DNA from: Reticulitermes speratus | Lineage: Eukaryota > Arthropoda > Insecta > Blattodea > Rhinotermitidae | Reading direction: 5' to 3' | Assembly: GCA_021186555.1 (NCBI GenBank) | Contig: JAJKFL010000010.1 | Coordinates: forward strand, 4,307,085 to 4,371,084 | Length of the DNA: 64,000 nt | In this document: positions 11,013 to 22,344 of the stretch, piece by piece | Layout: each line of letters starts with the position of its first letter | Numbering within the stretch: the first letter of the stretch is position 1 | Program-made: the position numbers and the translations under genes | The notes under the pieces: generated by a model | The model's input: the letters and a program-made list of their open reading frames with translations, nothing else | What the model was told of the DNA's origin: nothing | The model's database searches: none

Positions 11013-11160
11013 GTACCTATCGAACTGATACAGCGCTTTAACATCCCTACCGGAAATTGCAAGACAATTTTTCGACTCTAAAGTTATTTCTTTGAAGTGT
11101 TATATAAGTATTTTAAAGGGAATTTTGACATTAGGTCTATAAAAATATTCACCGTGTTTA

Positions 11161-11349
11161 TACAGTCGAACTCGGTTATAACGTCATCACAGGGACTGAA
11201 TATTTTGTGTCGTTATAAACGAGTGTTTTTATAATCGAGGAGTATAATTTTATGGTTAGCAGTGAGGAATTAATTGGTACCACAGAATATCTGACGTTAT
11301 ATACAAGGTGTCACATAAACCGATATCGTTATAACCGGGTTCGACTGTA
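11161..11349. mobile_element. pogo/Tigger-like MITE, copy 2
   Basis: Best preserved copy: left end TACAGTCGAACTCGGTTATA and right end TATAACCGGGTTCGACTGTA are inverted repeats, and TA lies at both edges. About 189 bp, non-coding. Sits in the opposite orientation to copy 1 as judged by the internal GGAGTATAATTTTATGGTTA segment. Confidence 0.85.
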
Positions 11350-12575
11350 TTTATAACGTTATAACTTCGAAACTTATAGGTTAAATCCGGATAGACTCTT
11401 AAAGTAAAGCGTTAAGGCGTATAAATTTCGCTTTCTCCGTGTATGGTAGTTCAGTACATGCTGCATTGTATGGTAATATTGTTAGTATTATAGACGTCTT
11501 GTAGATGGCAGAACGTACTTAACTGAACTTTATGTGCTTTGCTGAAAGCACTGTGTAGTGTAGGGAATTTATGTATCTGTTGTGTTCTACTGCAGTGTGG
11601 GCTTATCTGTTAATAAAACAGGTGGCTTGTTTCTCGACATTTTCTGTAATGGTATTGATGAGTAGTATGCTGTGTGTGTGGTGTGTTGATAGGCGGTATA
11701 GGGCACGGCATGACGGCTGGAGTCAAAGAGGGAACTTGACTGAACCTGTCTTTGTAGGCAAGTTAAAAAAAATGTTTTATTGTATGTTCAAAGACGTAAA
11801 ATGGTGCTTGTGCGGAATGAACACAACAAGACGACATTGTATATAAAAGAGTAAAGAAAGGAAGAGCCAGACAAATATTGTTGCTGTATTGTGCGTGTGT
11901 GTTTTAAGGTTTGGAAAATTTCTTAAATTCTTCTGTTCCTAACCTAACAGACCGACAAGCTTATGAACGACTGGCTGACCTCTTAATGCCTAACTTACAT
12001 TGTAGTAGAGGACCTAAATCCGCCACTGGATAATTGTGTACCAGTTCATCCACTTCTCACCCTTTACGTTATATCCTTCTCAGACTTTCAAGTGACGGGT
12101 TTCGAAGTGGTTTCTTCACCAAAATTCTGCTTGTGTTTATTGTTTCGACTGTTCTGGGTACATGCGTATTCCATCTTAGATACGTCTGTAGCAAACACTG
12201 TGTGGTCGGTTATATAATATCCTAAAATTTCTCTGCACCTTTCTTTCACAAGCTGGCAAGCACATAAAAGAATGACGTCATATCTGTGTGATCGTCAGTA
12301 TATTTAATCTTGAGTAATACTAAATGGATTTAGATGAAATTTAGTAACTGCAAATGTTAGAGGGCCTTAGAAGGTATCGGTGCCTTTTCGAAACTACCTT
12401 AGCTGAGCCTGTTTGTGGGGTTCAGTCGAAGAGAAGTATTATTGTTGGCCAGTTAAATAAGCACCCGTTATTTAACTGGTCTTGTCTAACAATACTGACA
12501 TATAAATTGTTAATATATACGAGTATGTCACAAAGGTAACCCTTCTAAAAACGATGTAAAAACACTTTTCTATCC
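11350..12575. other. unassigned sequence with one stem-loop
   Basis: No family recognised. A clean stem-loop with 12-bp arms, CCAGTTAAATAA (12449-12460) and TTATTTAACTGG (12468-12479), lies near the right end. Short open frames (11571-11846, 12034-12225, 12354-12539) show no motif. Confidence 0.5.
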
Positions 12576-12844
12576 TATGCTCCCCGATTTCCGAAAGAGC
12601 ATTGATTTTTGGAAACTTCCCTGGCTTTATCCATTTGTCTTTCTGATAAAAGCAAAATTTAGTTGAAGATAAGTATGGCGCTGGACATATTTTTCTCCGA
12701 GTTCTTCGGTTTTCCCCCACCAATATTATTCCACCAATGCTCTATACTCATTTTCATCTACATGCTGCCCTAACCAGAAGGACAAACGGGCTAAGTCTGG
12801 GAACCTTCCGAAAAGCAGTGCTCTTTCGGAAATCGGGGAGCATA
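12576..12844. repeat. foldback element with about 60-bp inverted arms
   Basis: The outer 25 bp are perfect: ATGCTCCCCGATTTCCG (12577 on) is the reverse complement of CGGAAATCGGGGAGCAT (ending 12843). The inner part continues with mismatches to about 12640 and 12783. The loop includes a family A SINE fragment (12684-12772). Non-coding. Confidence 0.75.
12684..12772 (+). mobile_element. SINE family A fragment
   Basis: Body segment TTTTTCTCCGAGTTCTTCGG followed by TTATTCCACCAATGCTC, as in the full copies at 488 and 48029. Confidence 0.6.
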
Positions 12845-12888
12845 CAATAAAAAAATACTGCCACTTCACAAACTAATATTAACCTGAA

Positions 12889-13902
12889 TTATATTTAAAG
12901 ACCCAGTCCGTACCGCGCAGTAAACACACTCCGTCTCAGTTATACAAACCAGTCAGTTAATGCTGTACAGTGAAATAATCGCTGTTTGTTCTGAGATCCA
13001 CACAAAACACATAAATACAGTCCGTACCGCGCAGTAAACACACTCCGTCTCAGTTATACAAACCAGTCAGTTAATGCTGTACAGTGAAATAATCGCTGTT
13101 TGTTCTGAGATCCACACAAAACACATAAATACAGTCCGTACCGCGCAGTAAACACACTCCGTCTCAGTTATACAAACCAGTCAGTTAATGCTGTACAGTG
13201 AAATAATCGCTGTTTGTTCTGAGATCCACACAAAACACATAAATACAGTCCGTACCGCGCAGTAAACACACTCCGTCTCAGTTATACAAACCAGTCAGTT
13301 AATGCTGTACAGTGAAATAATCGCTGTTTGTTCTGAGATCCACACAAAACACATAAATACAGTCCGTACCGCGCAGTAAACACACTCCGCTTCAGTTATA
13401 CAAATCAGTCAGTTAATGCTGTACAGTGAAATAATCGCTGTTTGTTCTGAGATCCACACAAAACACATAAATACAGTCCGTACCGCGCAGTAAACACACT
13501 CCGTCTCAGTTATACAAACCAGTCAGTTAATGCTGTACAGTGAAATAATCGCTGTTTGTTCTGAGATCCACACAAAACACATAAATACAGTCCGTACCGC
13601 GCAGTAAACACACTCCGTCTCAGTTATACAAACCAGTCAGTTAATGCTGTACAGTGAAATAATCGCTGTTTGTTCTGAGATACACACAAAACACATAACT
13701 ACAGTCCGTACCGCCCAGTAAACACACTCCGTCTCAGTTATACAAACCAGTCAGTTAATGTTGTACAGTGAAATAATCGCTGTTTGTTCTGAGATCCACA
13801 CAAAACACATAAATACAGTCCGTACCGCGCAGTAAACACACTCCGTCTCAGTTATACAAATCAGTCAGTTAATGTTGTACAGTGAAATAATCGCTGTTTG
13901 TT
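12889..13902 (+). repeat. 114-bp tandem array, about 9 units
   Basis: The unit starts CAGTCCGTACCGCGCAGTAA and continues with TCTCAGTTATACAAACCAG and AATAATCGCTGTTTGTTCTG. Starts at 12904, 13018 and 13132 fix the period at 114 bp. The array is preceded by TATATTTAAAGACC, as are the copies at 25689 and 25894 (TATATAAAGA), so the unit belongs to an interspersed element and not to a purely local satellite. No coding frame. Confidence 0.93.
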
Positions 13903-14298
13903 CTGTTTTGGTGTATGAACGAGACACAAAAACCTAAAGTAAAAAAAAAAAGAAACAAAGTATGAAGAAGTGAAAAAAATTTTGATAGTGCAATGTGATC
14001 CATATCGTGCCAAATGTCTGAAGTTTTTTAAATAAGACTGACGGTAATAACTTATAAAAGTAGGAAAGAATGATTTTGTGAATGTAGTTGATCACGAAAA
14101 TGTTATTGATAAAATATTATTGATTTAGAAGTTAAAACGGAAGCAAGATTAATCTACTTAGAACGCTGTCACTGTAAGTAATTCGACGCTTGTGTGTTGA
14201 CTGTATTTCAGAGAGCAATTGCCAGATTGGTTTCATTGCCTCTAATTTTTATAATGGAACAATATAGACGCCTATAAAACTGCCCGGTCTCTACACAA
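13903..14298. other. unassigned sequence
   Basis: A+T rich, with a poly-A run near 13942-13953. Nothing recognised. Confidence 0.5.
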
Positions 14299-14300
14299 TA

Positions 14301-14705
14301 CAGCGTGTTTCATAAGTCTATCCGGGATTTAGAGGATTGGCCGTGCAGTAGCAAACCCACATATAAGAGATAAAAGCATGCCAACGGATAGAGGAAATGT
14401 GAAAGTTTTTTCGTGACAGATGCAATGGCGTAGTTACCCTTTTCTCCGCTAGGAGGCAGTGGTGTGCAAACATGGCGTTTTCAGGTGAACCATCGACGTT
14501 CATATGTTGGAACGTGTGTGGCAGGAGCTAGATTACAGGATTGACGTCTGTCGAGTCACCAAAGGGGGACCTATTGTACATTTGTAAAGTAGGTTCAAGA
14601 CTTGGATATGTACTCTTTTCACTGACATGCTCTCATCCCCCGTGTTTCATTTGGCTCCTGAGCTACAGACCTCCGAAATCCCGGAGGGAATTATAAAACA
14701 CTCTG
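14301..14705 (+). mobile_element. mariner-like element, internally deleted
   Basis: Terminal inverted repeats CAGCGTGTTTCATAAGTC (left) and, reversed, CAGAGTGTTTTATAATTC (right), flanked by TA at 14299-14300 and 14706-14707. Both arms also share CTCCGGGATTT/TATCCGGGATTT just inside. The interior joins a start-codon region (ATG at 14472, MAFSGE) to the transposase 3' end in a different frame, so most of the gene, including the catalytic part, is deleted. Confidence 0.82.
14504..14587 (+). pseudogene. mariner transposase C-terminal remnant
   Basis: Encodes MLERVWQELDYRIDVCRVTK followed by GGPIVHL and a stop at 14585-14587. The RVW-E-DYR-DVCRVT-GG/AHIE ending is a recurrent insect mariner-group transposase C-terminus, and a second divergent copy lies at 57409-57789 on the minus strand. 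The catalytic domain is absent, so no activity is possible. It is out of frame with the MAFSGE start at 14472. Confidence 0.75.
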
Positions 14706-14707
14706 TA

Positions 14708-15051
14708 TATCCTTCCCTACCCGTACGGTGTAGACTACACTCAACAGCCTCTTCATAGCAGCTTGTATGCTCGTCATAAATTAATTCGCCACCTTTGCTG
14801 AACCCCAATCAAGTACGTCACAGCCGCAGCCGTACGCGCTGAGCTACCTTACGTGTTTTTAAATAATTACGTCAAGATCTATTTTAATAATATACATAAT
14901 CTTAGCAATTGATGACGTCGGCAACACATTTTAAAATATTATACTCCCATCCGATCTCCAAACAATTTTTCCACTGCTATATCAACCAAATTTTGCTATG
15001 CATTTCTTATGTCTCCCATACCTTTACCATGTCACCCAATAAAGTTAAACG
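14708..15051. other. unassigned sequence
   Basis: Nothing recognised. A TGTCACCC near the right end may be part of the target duplication of the following SINE. Confidence 0.45.
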
Positions 15052-15322
15052 TTCACCCTACAACAGGCCATGAAGGTCCAGAGGGGGAGTAGAGGTATAG
15101 CTCTACTCTTTCTTTAATCTCGGCGCTAGATGTGGGTGGATGGTCAACGCCACGCCCCGGCCGCTTTACACCTGGGAATGACCCGGTACCCATTGTACAG
15201 CAGATTGGGTGGGCACCAGGACCGGTCTGGACGGGTGCTGAAAATCTCGCCCTCACCGGGATTCGATCCCCGGGCCGTCCAGCTGGTAGCGAGTCGCTAT
15301 ACCGACTGAGCTATCCCGGCCC
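15052..15322 (-). mobile_element. SINE family C, near full-length
   Basis: On the minus strand: GGGATAGCTCAGTCGGTATA, then the B box GGGGATCGAATCCCGG, the GGTACCGGGTCATTCC segment and the tail ending in CCTGTTGTAGGGTGAAC. Confidence 0.87.
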
Positions 15323-15610
15323 ACTGTCACCGCATATCATAATTTTATTTTACTTTGAGCACAGTACCATGAAAGTACATAGGGAGTTGGAGGTAAAGCT
15401 CCACGTATTCTTAGCTTTGATATGGAATGAGGATGAGTAATCTGGTTTAGAATTTGATAATGTTGTGCCTGGAAGATAGGAAATTGGGCGTGCCCGAGAC
15501 TTCATCCTGACGTGGCGAAGGTTAGTCCAAATTTTGAGAATTGAACGACTGTCATCGTATCATCAGACGCTTTAGTTACTCAAACATTGCTGTTGAGACT
15601 TAACCGGTTA
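15323..15610. other. unassigned sequence
   Basis: A short piece at about 15365-15412 (CATGAAAGTACATAGGG, GGAGGTAAAGCTCCACG) resembles the family C SINE tail. Otherwise nothing recognised. Confidence 0.45.
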
Positions 15611-16655
15611 TTCGCTGTAAAGTAATATGGCACTAAATATGGCAGTCTTCTTCATGTAGTGTGAGACTGTCTATAATGATCATACCTCTGCAAATCACGA
15701 ATTGATTTGTCACTAGATCCAGGCTTCTGAAATTTTCTTTTAGAATTTTATCTACTCTTTCGCTGTAAAGTAATATGGCACTAAATATGGAAGTCTTCTT
15801 CATGTAGTGTGAGACTGTCTATAATGATCATACCTCTATAAGTCACGAATTGATTTGTGACTAGATCCAGGCTTCTGAAATTTTCTTTTAGAATTTTATC
15901 TACTCTTTCGCTGTAAAGTAATATGGCACTAAATATGGAAGTCTTCTTCATGTAGTGTGAGACTGTCTATAATGATCATACCTCTATAAGTCACGAATTG
16001 ATTTGTGACTAGATCCAGGCTTCTGAAATTTTCTTTTAGAATTTTATCTACTCTTTCGCTGTAAAGTAATATGGCACTAAATATGGCAGTCTTCTTCATG
16101 TAGTGTGAGACTGTCTATAATGATCATACCTCTATAAGTCACGAATTGATTTGTGACTAGATCCAGGCTTCTGAAATTTTCTTTTAGAATTTTATCTACT
16201 CTTTCGCTGTAAAGTAATATGGCACTAAATATGGAAGTCTTCTTCATGTAGTGTGAGACTGTCTATAATGATCATACCTCTATAAGTCACGAATTGATTT
16301 GTGACTAGATCCAGGCTTCTGAAATTTTCTTTTAGAATTTTATCTACTCTTTCGCTGTAAAGTAATATGGCACTAAATATGGAAGTCTTCTTCATGTAGT
16401 GTGAGACTGTCTATAATGATCATACCTCTATAAGTCACGAATTGATTTGTGACTAGATCCAGGCTTCTGAAATTTTCTTTTAGAATTTTATCTACTCTTT
16501 CGCTGTAAAGTAATATGGCACTAAATATGGAAGTCTTCTTCATGTAGTGTGAGACTGTCTATAATGATCATACCTCTATAAGTCACGAATTGATTTGTGA
16601 CTAGATCCAGGCTTGTAAAATTTTCTTTTAGAATTTTATCTACTCTTTCGCTGGA
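15611..16655 (+). repeat. 148-bp tandem array, 7 units
   Basis: The unit begins CGCTGTAAAGTAATATGGC and includes TCTTCATGTAGTGTGAGAC and TGACTAGATCCAGGCTTC. Spacing 15615, 15763, 15911 gives 148 bp. Units are nearly identical; the first (CTGCAAATCACG) and last (CAGGCTTGTAAAA) differ slightly, as expected for array edges. Non-coding. Confidence 0.95.
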
Positions 16656-16738
16656 TTAGGAGCACCATAAGACGTTCTTGCACATTTATTGTAACTTGTG
16701 TCATGCGAACAAAAATGTATTTTTTTTCTTTCTTACTG

Positions 16739-16912
16739 TGACCTCTGTCTACCTACTCACTGTAGGTGTAGATGGTTAATGTTGCACCTGATCACACACA
16801 ATGACACACACGCACTCAGTAGGGCTCCTCTGGACGAGTGATCGGCCCGTCGCAGAGACAAAACACGACACTCACAAGAGACAAACATCCATATACCCGG
16901 AGGGATTGAAAC
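16739..16912 (-). mobile_element. SINE family B, alternative-tail copy, 5'-truncated
   Basis: Carries the second tail type (plus strand GTCTACCTACTCACTGTAGG, CACCTGATCACAC), then the CTCTGGACGAGTGATCGGCC body. It ends within the B box (GGAGGGATTGAAACC), so the tRNA head is lost. Confidence 0.75.
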
Positions 16913-16933
16913 CAAAATTTATATTTTTGTTTC

Positions 16934-17192
16934 TTTTCATGACGCAACAGCCCCTTGGGGGGCCTAGGTCGCCTCATTTTTCGACGCTTCACGATCACAC
17001 TTTTTAGACACACCACACTCGGTAGGACTCCTCTGGACGAGTGACCAGCCCGTCGCAGAGACCTCTACCTGACAACACACAACACTCACAACAGACAGAC
17101 ATCCATGGCCCTGGTGGGATTCGAACCCGCAGTTCCAGCAAGCGAGCGGCCGCAGACTCACGCCTTAGACCGAGCGGCTACCGGGATCGGCC
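16934..17192 (-). mobile_element. SINE family B
   Basis: Near-complete minus-strand copy with the common tail (CAACAGCCCCTTGGGGGG on plus) and B box GGGTTCGAATCCC (reversed). It lies directly after another B copy in the same orientation. Confidence 0.85.
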
Positions 17193-17599
17193 AAAAAGTT
17201 ATTCTTATTCCAAAAAATTAGATTGGACTTTTGTGGACACCCGATATAACAGGTCCTATCCCTATGTTAAGTGAAGTCTCTTATATTCGCAGTAGGCTTT
17301 GTTTTGGTCACTACAGAAGTTGGAGTGGAATATACAAATTTTCCAAACTCATTTTTTGCTGTTTTGATGCCCCATTGCGCGCAGTACACGTGGATTGTTC
17401 TTGTTTTAGCTAATTACACATGACACTGCCTCAGGAAGGTTTGGTTTTGTCTTTCGTTACATGTTCACGGCTTATGAAAATGTTGAAACATAAATATCTT
17501 AGAAATTGAGGCAGTGTTTTATATCAAATGCAAATTTTTATACGATGTTGAGGTTTATTTATAGATAATTGTTAAATTTAAATTTGACATTTATGCAAA
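17193..17599. other. unassigned sequence
   Basis: Nothing recognised between two family B SINEs. Confidence 0.5.
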
Positions 17600-17858
17600 G
17601 CCGATCCCAGTGGCCGCGCATCTAAGGCGTGTGTCTGTGGCCGCTCGCTTGTTGGATTGCGGGTTCGAATCCCACAGGGGCATTGATGTCTGTCTGTTGT
17701 GAGTGTTGTGTGTTGTCAGTTATAGGTCTCTGCGTCGGGCTGATCACTCGACCAGAGGAGTCCTACCGAGTGTGGTGTGTCTAAAAAGTGTGTGATCGTG
17801 AAGCCTCGATAATGAGGAGGTCCAGGCCCCTACGGGCTGTCGCGCCAGAAAAAAAAAA
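17600..17858 (+). mobile_element. SINE family B
   Basis: Head GCCGATCCCAGTGGCCGCG, B box GGGTTCGAATCCC, body GTGTTGTGTGTTGTCAG, common tail CTACGGGCTGTCGCGCC and then poly-A. Confidence 0.88.
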
Positions 17859-18501
17859 TCATGAAATATACAGGTGTAGTTAGTTACGTAACGAAATAAT
17901 TATTTGATAAACAAAGACCTTCCGAAATTAATTCGCCTAAGACTTCCAGTAGCGATTATTTTTATCAAAACGTTATGCGAAATTTGTTGCTTAACGTTTT
18001 AAGTTGATAGACGCGAACTGTCAGACACGCGGAAAGATGTTATGAATTTGAATGTTATGATGTTGCTTAATCCATCTGGTTAAAGAGAAGCATAGAATGT
18101 GGTTTAATTTTCTCCTCGGAATGCTCAACTGATGTGTATCCAGTTTTTGTGGAACAGTGTGTACAGCAGCAGTGTTGTTGGGCCTCCATTCAGAAACAAG
18201 CAATTCTTAGACTCGCTATGCGAATTGCCATGTTAAAACCGGCCAATTTGCATATAATTGCCGACTCTTTCTCCATAAACAGCTCAGGTGGTTAAGGTAA
18301 CTTGCCGACGGGGTAATCAGGATTCTGTCTGTCTTCTTCCCTCTTTCAAAATGGCATTTGGACTCCTAGTACTTGTTTATCTGCAGAGTGAAGGCAGTCG
18401 CAATGTGGAGTTTAGTCTCCGTGACCTCCAAGCGCCTATAAACTACTGATAGCTTAGAGAGTAGTTCCTTTTTTCGCCAGTAGGAAGTGTGACGGTAACG
18501 T
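17859..18501. other. unassigned sequence
   Basis: No family recognised. Confidence 0.5.
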
Positions 18502-18509
18502 GTTTAGGA

Positions 18510-18672
18510 CAGGGGTGCACAAATGTTCCAAAAATGTAGGAACCACCTCAAAATTGTAGGCGCCAGAATTGTGATAAAGCAAGATTCGTGCTGAGGATCG
18601 AAAAATATTAGGAGCCCCCATACCAAATTTATTTGCCATGATGATCTGTCACACGGGATTTGTTCGCCCCTG
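18510..18672. mobile_element. hAT-like MITE (CAGGGGTGCACAAAT ends)
   Basis: Left end CAGGGGTGCACAAATG; right end GGGATTTGTTCGCCCCTG is its inverted partner. Flanks GTTTAGGA (18502-18509) and GGTTAGGA (18673-18680) match at 7 of 8 bases, the 8-bp target duplication expected of hAT elements. The interior has the family's GTAGGAACCACCTCAAAAT and GTAGGCGCCAGAA. Related copies: 24610-24777, 27906-28076, 33800-33949, 40971-41120. Confidence 0.8.
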
Positions 18673-18680
18673 GGTTAGGA

Positions 18681-19125
18681 TATTTCAGAATTTGGGACGC
18701 TGGTTATCCTCAGGTTTCCGTAGTTTTTGTCAGTCACCCCACGCGAATGCCGCGATATGGTATGTCGACTGCTACCTGCCTTTTTTCCCAATTCGTGATA
18801 CCTCGACCATACCACCCTGGAACGCCATGTAGCGATTGACACATGGCCACTAACCCTTCAGTGATACTGCTGTTTAAATTGCAGCTAATGGCCAGGACGG
18901 AGTTATTTTAAATTTATGGTCAGATTAAATTCATTCACGAACGTACAGTGCACCGAAGCCAGCAGCCTGTGAAGTATTAAAGTTCGGTACAGTGCACCGA
19001 GGCCCACGTTGGAGGGTTTAAGTAAGCCACAATTAGAAAATACCTTATGTTAAATTCCGAAAATCGAGACGTTGGCCTATAAAAATTATTTACTACTTGA
19101 GTGAATTGATTTATTTATGTATGAC
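18681..19125. other. unassigned sequence
   Basis: Two similar segments with ACAGTGCACCGA (18947 and 18991 areas) form a short direct repeat. Otherwise nothing recognised. Confidence 0.5.
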
Positions 19126-19295
19126 CTGTCGAACCCGGTTATAACGACATCGGTTTATACGACACCTCGCCTATAGCGTGATACATTCTGTAGTACTAAT
19201 TAATTCGTCACTGTTAACCATAACATTATACTCCCCCGATTATAACAACACTCGTTTATAACGACACAAAATATTCAGTCCCTTTTCCGTGACGT
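19126..19295. mobile_element. pogo/Tigger-like MITE, right end lost
   Basis: Left end CCTGTCGAACCCGGTTATAA and interior (CGGTTTATACGACACCTCG, CTCGTTTATAACGACAC) match the copies at 2173 and 11161. The expected right terminal repeat is replaced after GTGACG. Confidence 0.7.
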
Positions 19296-20737
19296 ATTAA
19301 TATACAAAAAGATCGAGCCCCCTGTATGTATTAAATTATTGGTTTATTGCAGTAACGTTTATGGTAGCTCGTGTTATGGTATAGCGACGAATGATAGGAT
19401 ATGATTTAGTGAGTGTTGAGTTTGGAAAGATGTGGAATGAATTTGTCATTCCAGAAACTCCAGTCAGCAGATGTATGCAATACTGATGTCTCAAATAGGA
19501 GGCACGCTCCGTGATAAGTACAAATTTGACCCAACATAAGTTTTCAAGCCACTGAATCTCTCATTGACTTCAAAGTACTTTGGAAGAATGTTTAAAACGA
19601 AAACCAACCAAAATTATTTTAATTAGAACGGTTACAGATTTGACAGTTTTCTTAAGCAGAAGTTCTGAAACTTTTTTTTTTTTCGCTGGCATACCACTAA
19701 ACTAAATTGCAACAATTTTAAAATGTACCACCAATATTTCTTGTATTAGATTTTATTTGTGTACACATCAACACGCAACACATGAATATAACTCTTTGAA
19801 AGATGTCAACATTGATATCGATGCTCGTTTGCAACTTTAGCAGAACTTTGTAATGAAATCTAAAACATTTATAAGAATTATATATTTTTATACGTTTTAG
19901 CAATGGTGTTTACTTGATATTGTAAATTAATTTATTTATGGCCGTCTTTGATAACATTTATATATAAAAATTTATCTTATTACTGTATAACTAAGCTCTG
20001 CCTGAAAATGGTCTTCATGGGCCGAAAAATGTGGAGAAGTATTACGAAATAATAGTTATTTATAAATATTTATGCATTTAGTTGGAATAAATATTATATA
20101 ATTATGCGATTTATTTAAGGACTGTTACTAAAAGCCGATTGAGATAAATGTCTATATATTTCGACTCATTTTAAACAGTTTATTAACAGTTACGATTTCT
20201 TTCTCACACAATTTTTTAATGTAGGTACTAGTTAGGTATTTAAAAACATTGGCAGTTTAATTTTTCATCTTGTGCGGCCGGTTTCGATTGTTGCAGCTTT
20301 TTTCAATGTCGGCTGATTTTAGCGAGCGCTCGTGTAGCTGTTAACTCTCGCGATACAAGAATGCACCCGAGCCAGTAATTAGAACAAACTCCCGTAGGTT
20401 CGCATTATTCATGCCAGTCAGCTGCTGGCCGCGTGTAATTCCAGCCTTCGTATAACCTGCAGGCGGCTATCAGGGAAACACGATGAAATTTTTTTTATTT
20501 TTTATTTATATAAACATACAAAAAAAGAAGCAATCTCTTGTGCGGCTGCAATAATGTGCAAGGAACCATTGTTACTAGCTGTAGCAATAGTGATATACTG
20601 TATTAAAAATTGGTTTTTATGCTGAAGAGAGGTACGAATGTTATAGTCTGCGACTGTAATGATATCATGTTTGCTTTTTGAGGTACTGATATGTTGCGAG
20701 GACAATTATGTGACGTGATGTAAACGTGTACTGAAAG
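19296..20737. other. unassigned, A+T rich, with two decayed hammerhead-like segments
   Basis: At about 19998-20035 the plus strand reads CTGAAAATGGTC, then GGGCCGAAAAATGTGG. This is the hammerhead layout with the essential G8 mutated. At about 20278-20315 the minus strand has TTGAAAAAAGCTGC, then AATCGAAACCGGCC, also degenerate. No gene seen. Confidence 0.45.
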
Positions 20738-21256
20738 CTGGTGACATCTGTTTTTTGTGAATATTGTTGCTGTAAAGTAAGTAGAGCAGAAAAAGTTAAA
20801 ATTTATAAGACATTAATAAGACCTGTGGTAACATACGGAGCAGAAGCGTGGACATTGAATAAGGACATTGCTAAAGGGCTGGCAGTTTTTGAACGAAAAA
20901 TTTTGAGAAGAATATTTGGGGCAATTGAATTAAATGAAAATTGGAGAAAGCGCCATAACAAGGAACTAAAGCGGGTGTTTTTGAGATTTAGATATACTGT
21001 CATTTGTCAGAATAAGTCGGCTCAAATGGATTGGTCATGTTAACAGAATGGAGAGTAAAAGAACAGTAAGTCAAGTATTTAATAATAATCCCCATGGAAG
21101 TCGACCAAGAGGACGACCAAGAAACAGATGGTGGAATTGTGTACAAACAGACATTAAGAAGTGTAAAATTAACAACTGGAAAGAAAGGTAAAAAACAGAG
21201 CTGACTGGGAAAGGGCCATTAAGGAGGCGAAGGTCCGCATTGGACTGTAGTGCCAC
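20738..21256 (+). mobile_element. RTE-like LINE ORF C-terminal remnant
   Basis: Reads KIYKTLIRPVVTYGAEAWTL, then FERKILRRIFGAIELNENWR. After a frameshift near 21005 come HVNRMESKRTVSQVF and RPRGRPRNRWWN. YKTLIRPVxTYGAExWTL, ERKxLRRIFG and GRPRxRW are standard landmarks downstream of the reverse-transcriptase palm in RTE-type LINEs. 5'-truncated, frameshifted, and ends in a (GAA)n tail. Confidence 0.8.
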
Positions 21257-21295
21257 AGAAGAAGAAGAAGAAGAAGAAGAAGAAGAAGAAGAAGA
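21257..21295 (+). repeat. (GAA)n tail of the RTE-like LINE
   Basis: About twelve GAA units directly after the LINE remnant, as expected for a 3' simple-repeat tail. Confidence 0.9.
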
Positions 21296-21653
21296 GTGTT
21301 GCTGTAAATTTATCTGAAATACTTGATATTACACTGTATTTTTGACCTCTTGTTTTTCTTGTTGTTGATAATGTTGATGTTTTAATACGATGTAACACAT
21401 CTTTATTTTATCTAACATCTAGCGTTTATCACCTACCTCTGTTTCCCCTTGCGTGTGGACGGTCGGCAGAGTTAATATGACAATGGCAATCGATATTTGT
21501 CACTTAAAATAATGATCCTACAGTACAGAAAATTCATGTTGGTACCGTCAGTTTCTTTATGGCCTAAACTCTGTACCATCATTTATTTATGACTTGTTAG
21601 AACTTTATGTTGAATAATACTTAGTGCGTTCGATTAGTATTCTTCTTATTTAG
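21296..21653. other. unassigned sequence
   Basis: Nothing recognised. Confidence 0.5.
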
Positions 21654-21916
21654 GCCGATCCCAGTGACCGTGCGGTCTAAGGCGTGGGTCTGCGGCCGCT
21701 CGATTGCTGGGATTACGGATTCGAATCCCGCCGGGGGCATGGATGTTTATCTCTTGTGATTGTTGTGTGTTGTACTTGTTGAGGCCTTTGCGACGGACCG
21801 ATCCCTTATTCAGAGGAGTCCTACCTAGTGTTTATGTGTGTCATTGAGTGTGATCAGGTGTAACAATAACCCTCTGCACCTACAATGAGTAGGTAGAAGA
21901 GGTCAGACTGAAAAAA
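21654..21916 (+). mobile_element. SINE family B, alternative tail
   Basis: Head GCCGATCCCAGTGACCGTGC and a mutated B box GGATTCGAATCCCGCC. It carries the second tail type, ending ATGAGTAGGTAGAAGAGGTC, like 45703-45953. Confidence 0.85.
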
Positions 21917-21952
21917 GGTTATTTAACCATAATGTCAATTATGATTGATCAA

Positions 21953-22004
21953 CCAACGAAGCTATATAATCCCAATAATTGTTGGGATTATATAGCTTCG
22001 TTGG
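21953..22004. repeat. perfect 23-bp inverted repeat at a SINE end
   Basis: The arm at 21953-21975 (CCAACGAAGCTATATAATCC...) is the exact reverse complement of 21982-22004, with a 6-bp spacer. The right arm is the 3' tail of the family A SINE that follows, so the left arm is an inverted extra copy of that tail. Confidence 0.9.
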
Positions 22005-22192
22005 TAGATGAATGAAAGAGTGTGAAGCATTTTTGGAATTATTTGCTGGTGCAAAAACGAAGTACTGGGAGAAATTGCCTGCCCTAAAGCACTTTGTCCA
22101 CCACAAATCTCACAGAAAATAAACCTCGGAGGGAACCCGGGCCTCCGCGGTGAGAGACCGGCAACTAACCGCCTGAGCCATGACACTGTCCT
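21982..22192 (-). mobile_element. SINE family A, internally shortened
   Basis: Minus-strand copy: head TGGCTCAGGCGGTTAGTTGC, degenerate B box (GGGTTCCCTCCG), body GGGCAATTTCTCCCAG, tail GAAGCTATATAATCCCAAC. This tail type is shared with the fragment at 25414-25585. Confidence 0.8.
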
Positions 22193-22261
22193 GAGCAGTT
22201 ACATAGAATGACATTTGGTAAGAACAGCACTCTTATCAACTAAATAAAAAATATACTTCAA

Positions 22262-22344
22262 TTCACAACTAAAATTTATAATAGATTTAGTATATATTTA
22301 TATATAATATATAATAAATAATAATATATAATAATAATAATAAC
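22262..22344. repeat. A+T-rich simple sequence
   Basis: TATATAATATATAATAAATAA-type low complexity leading into (TAA)n next to the SINE E tail. Confidence 0.8.
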
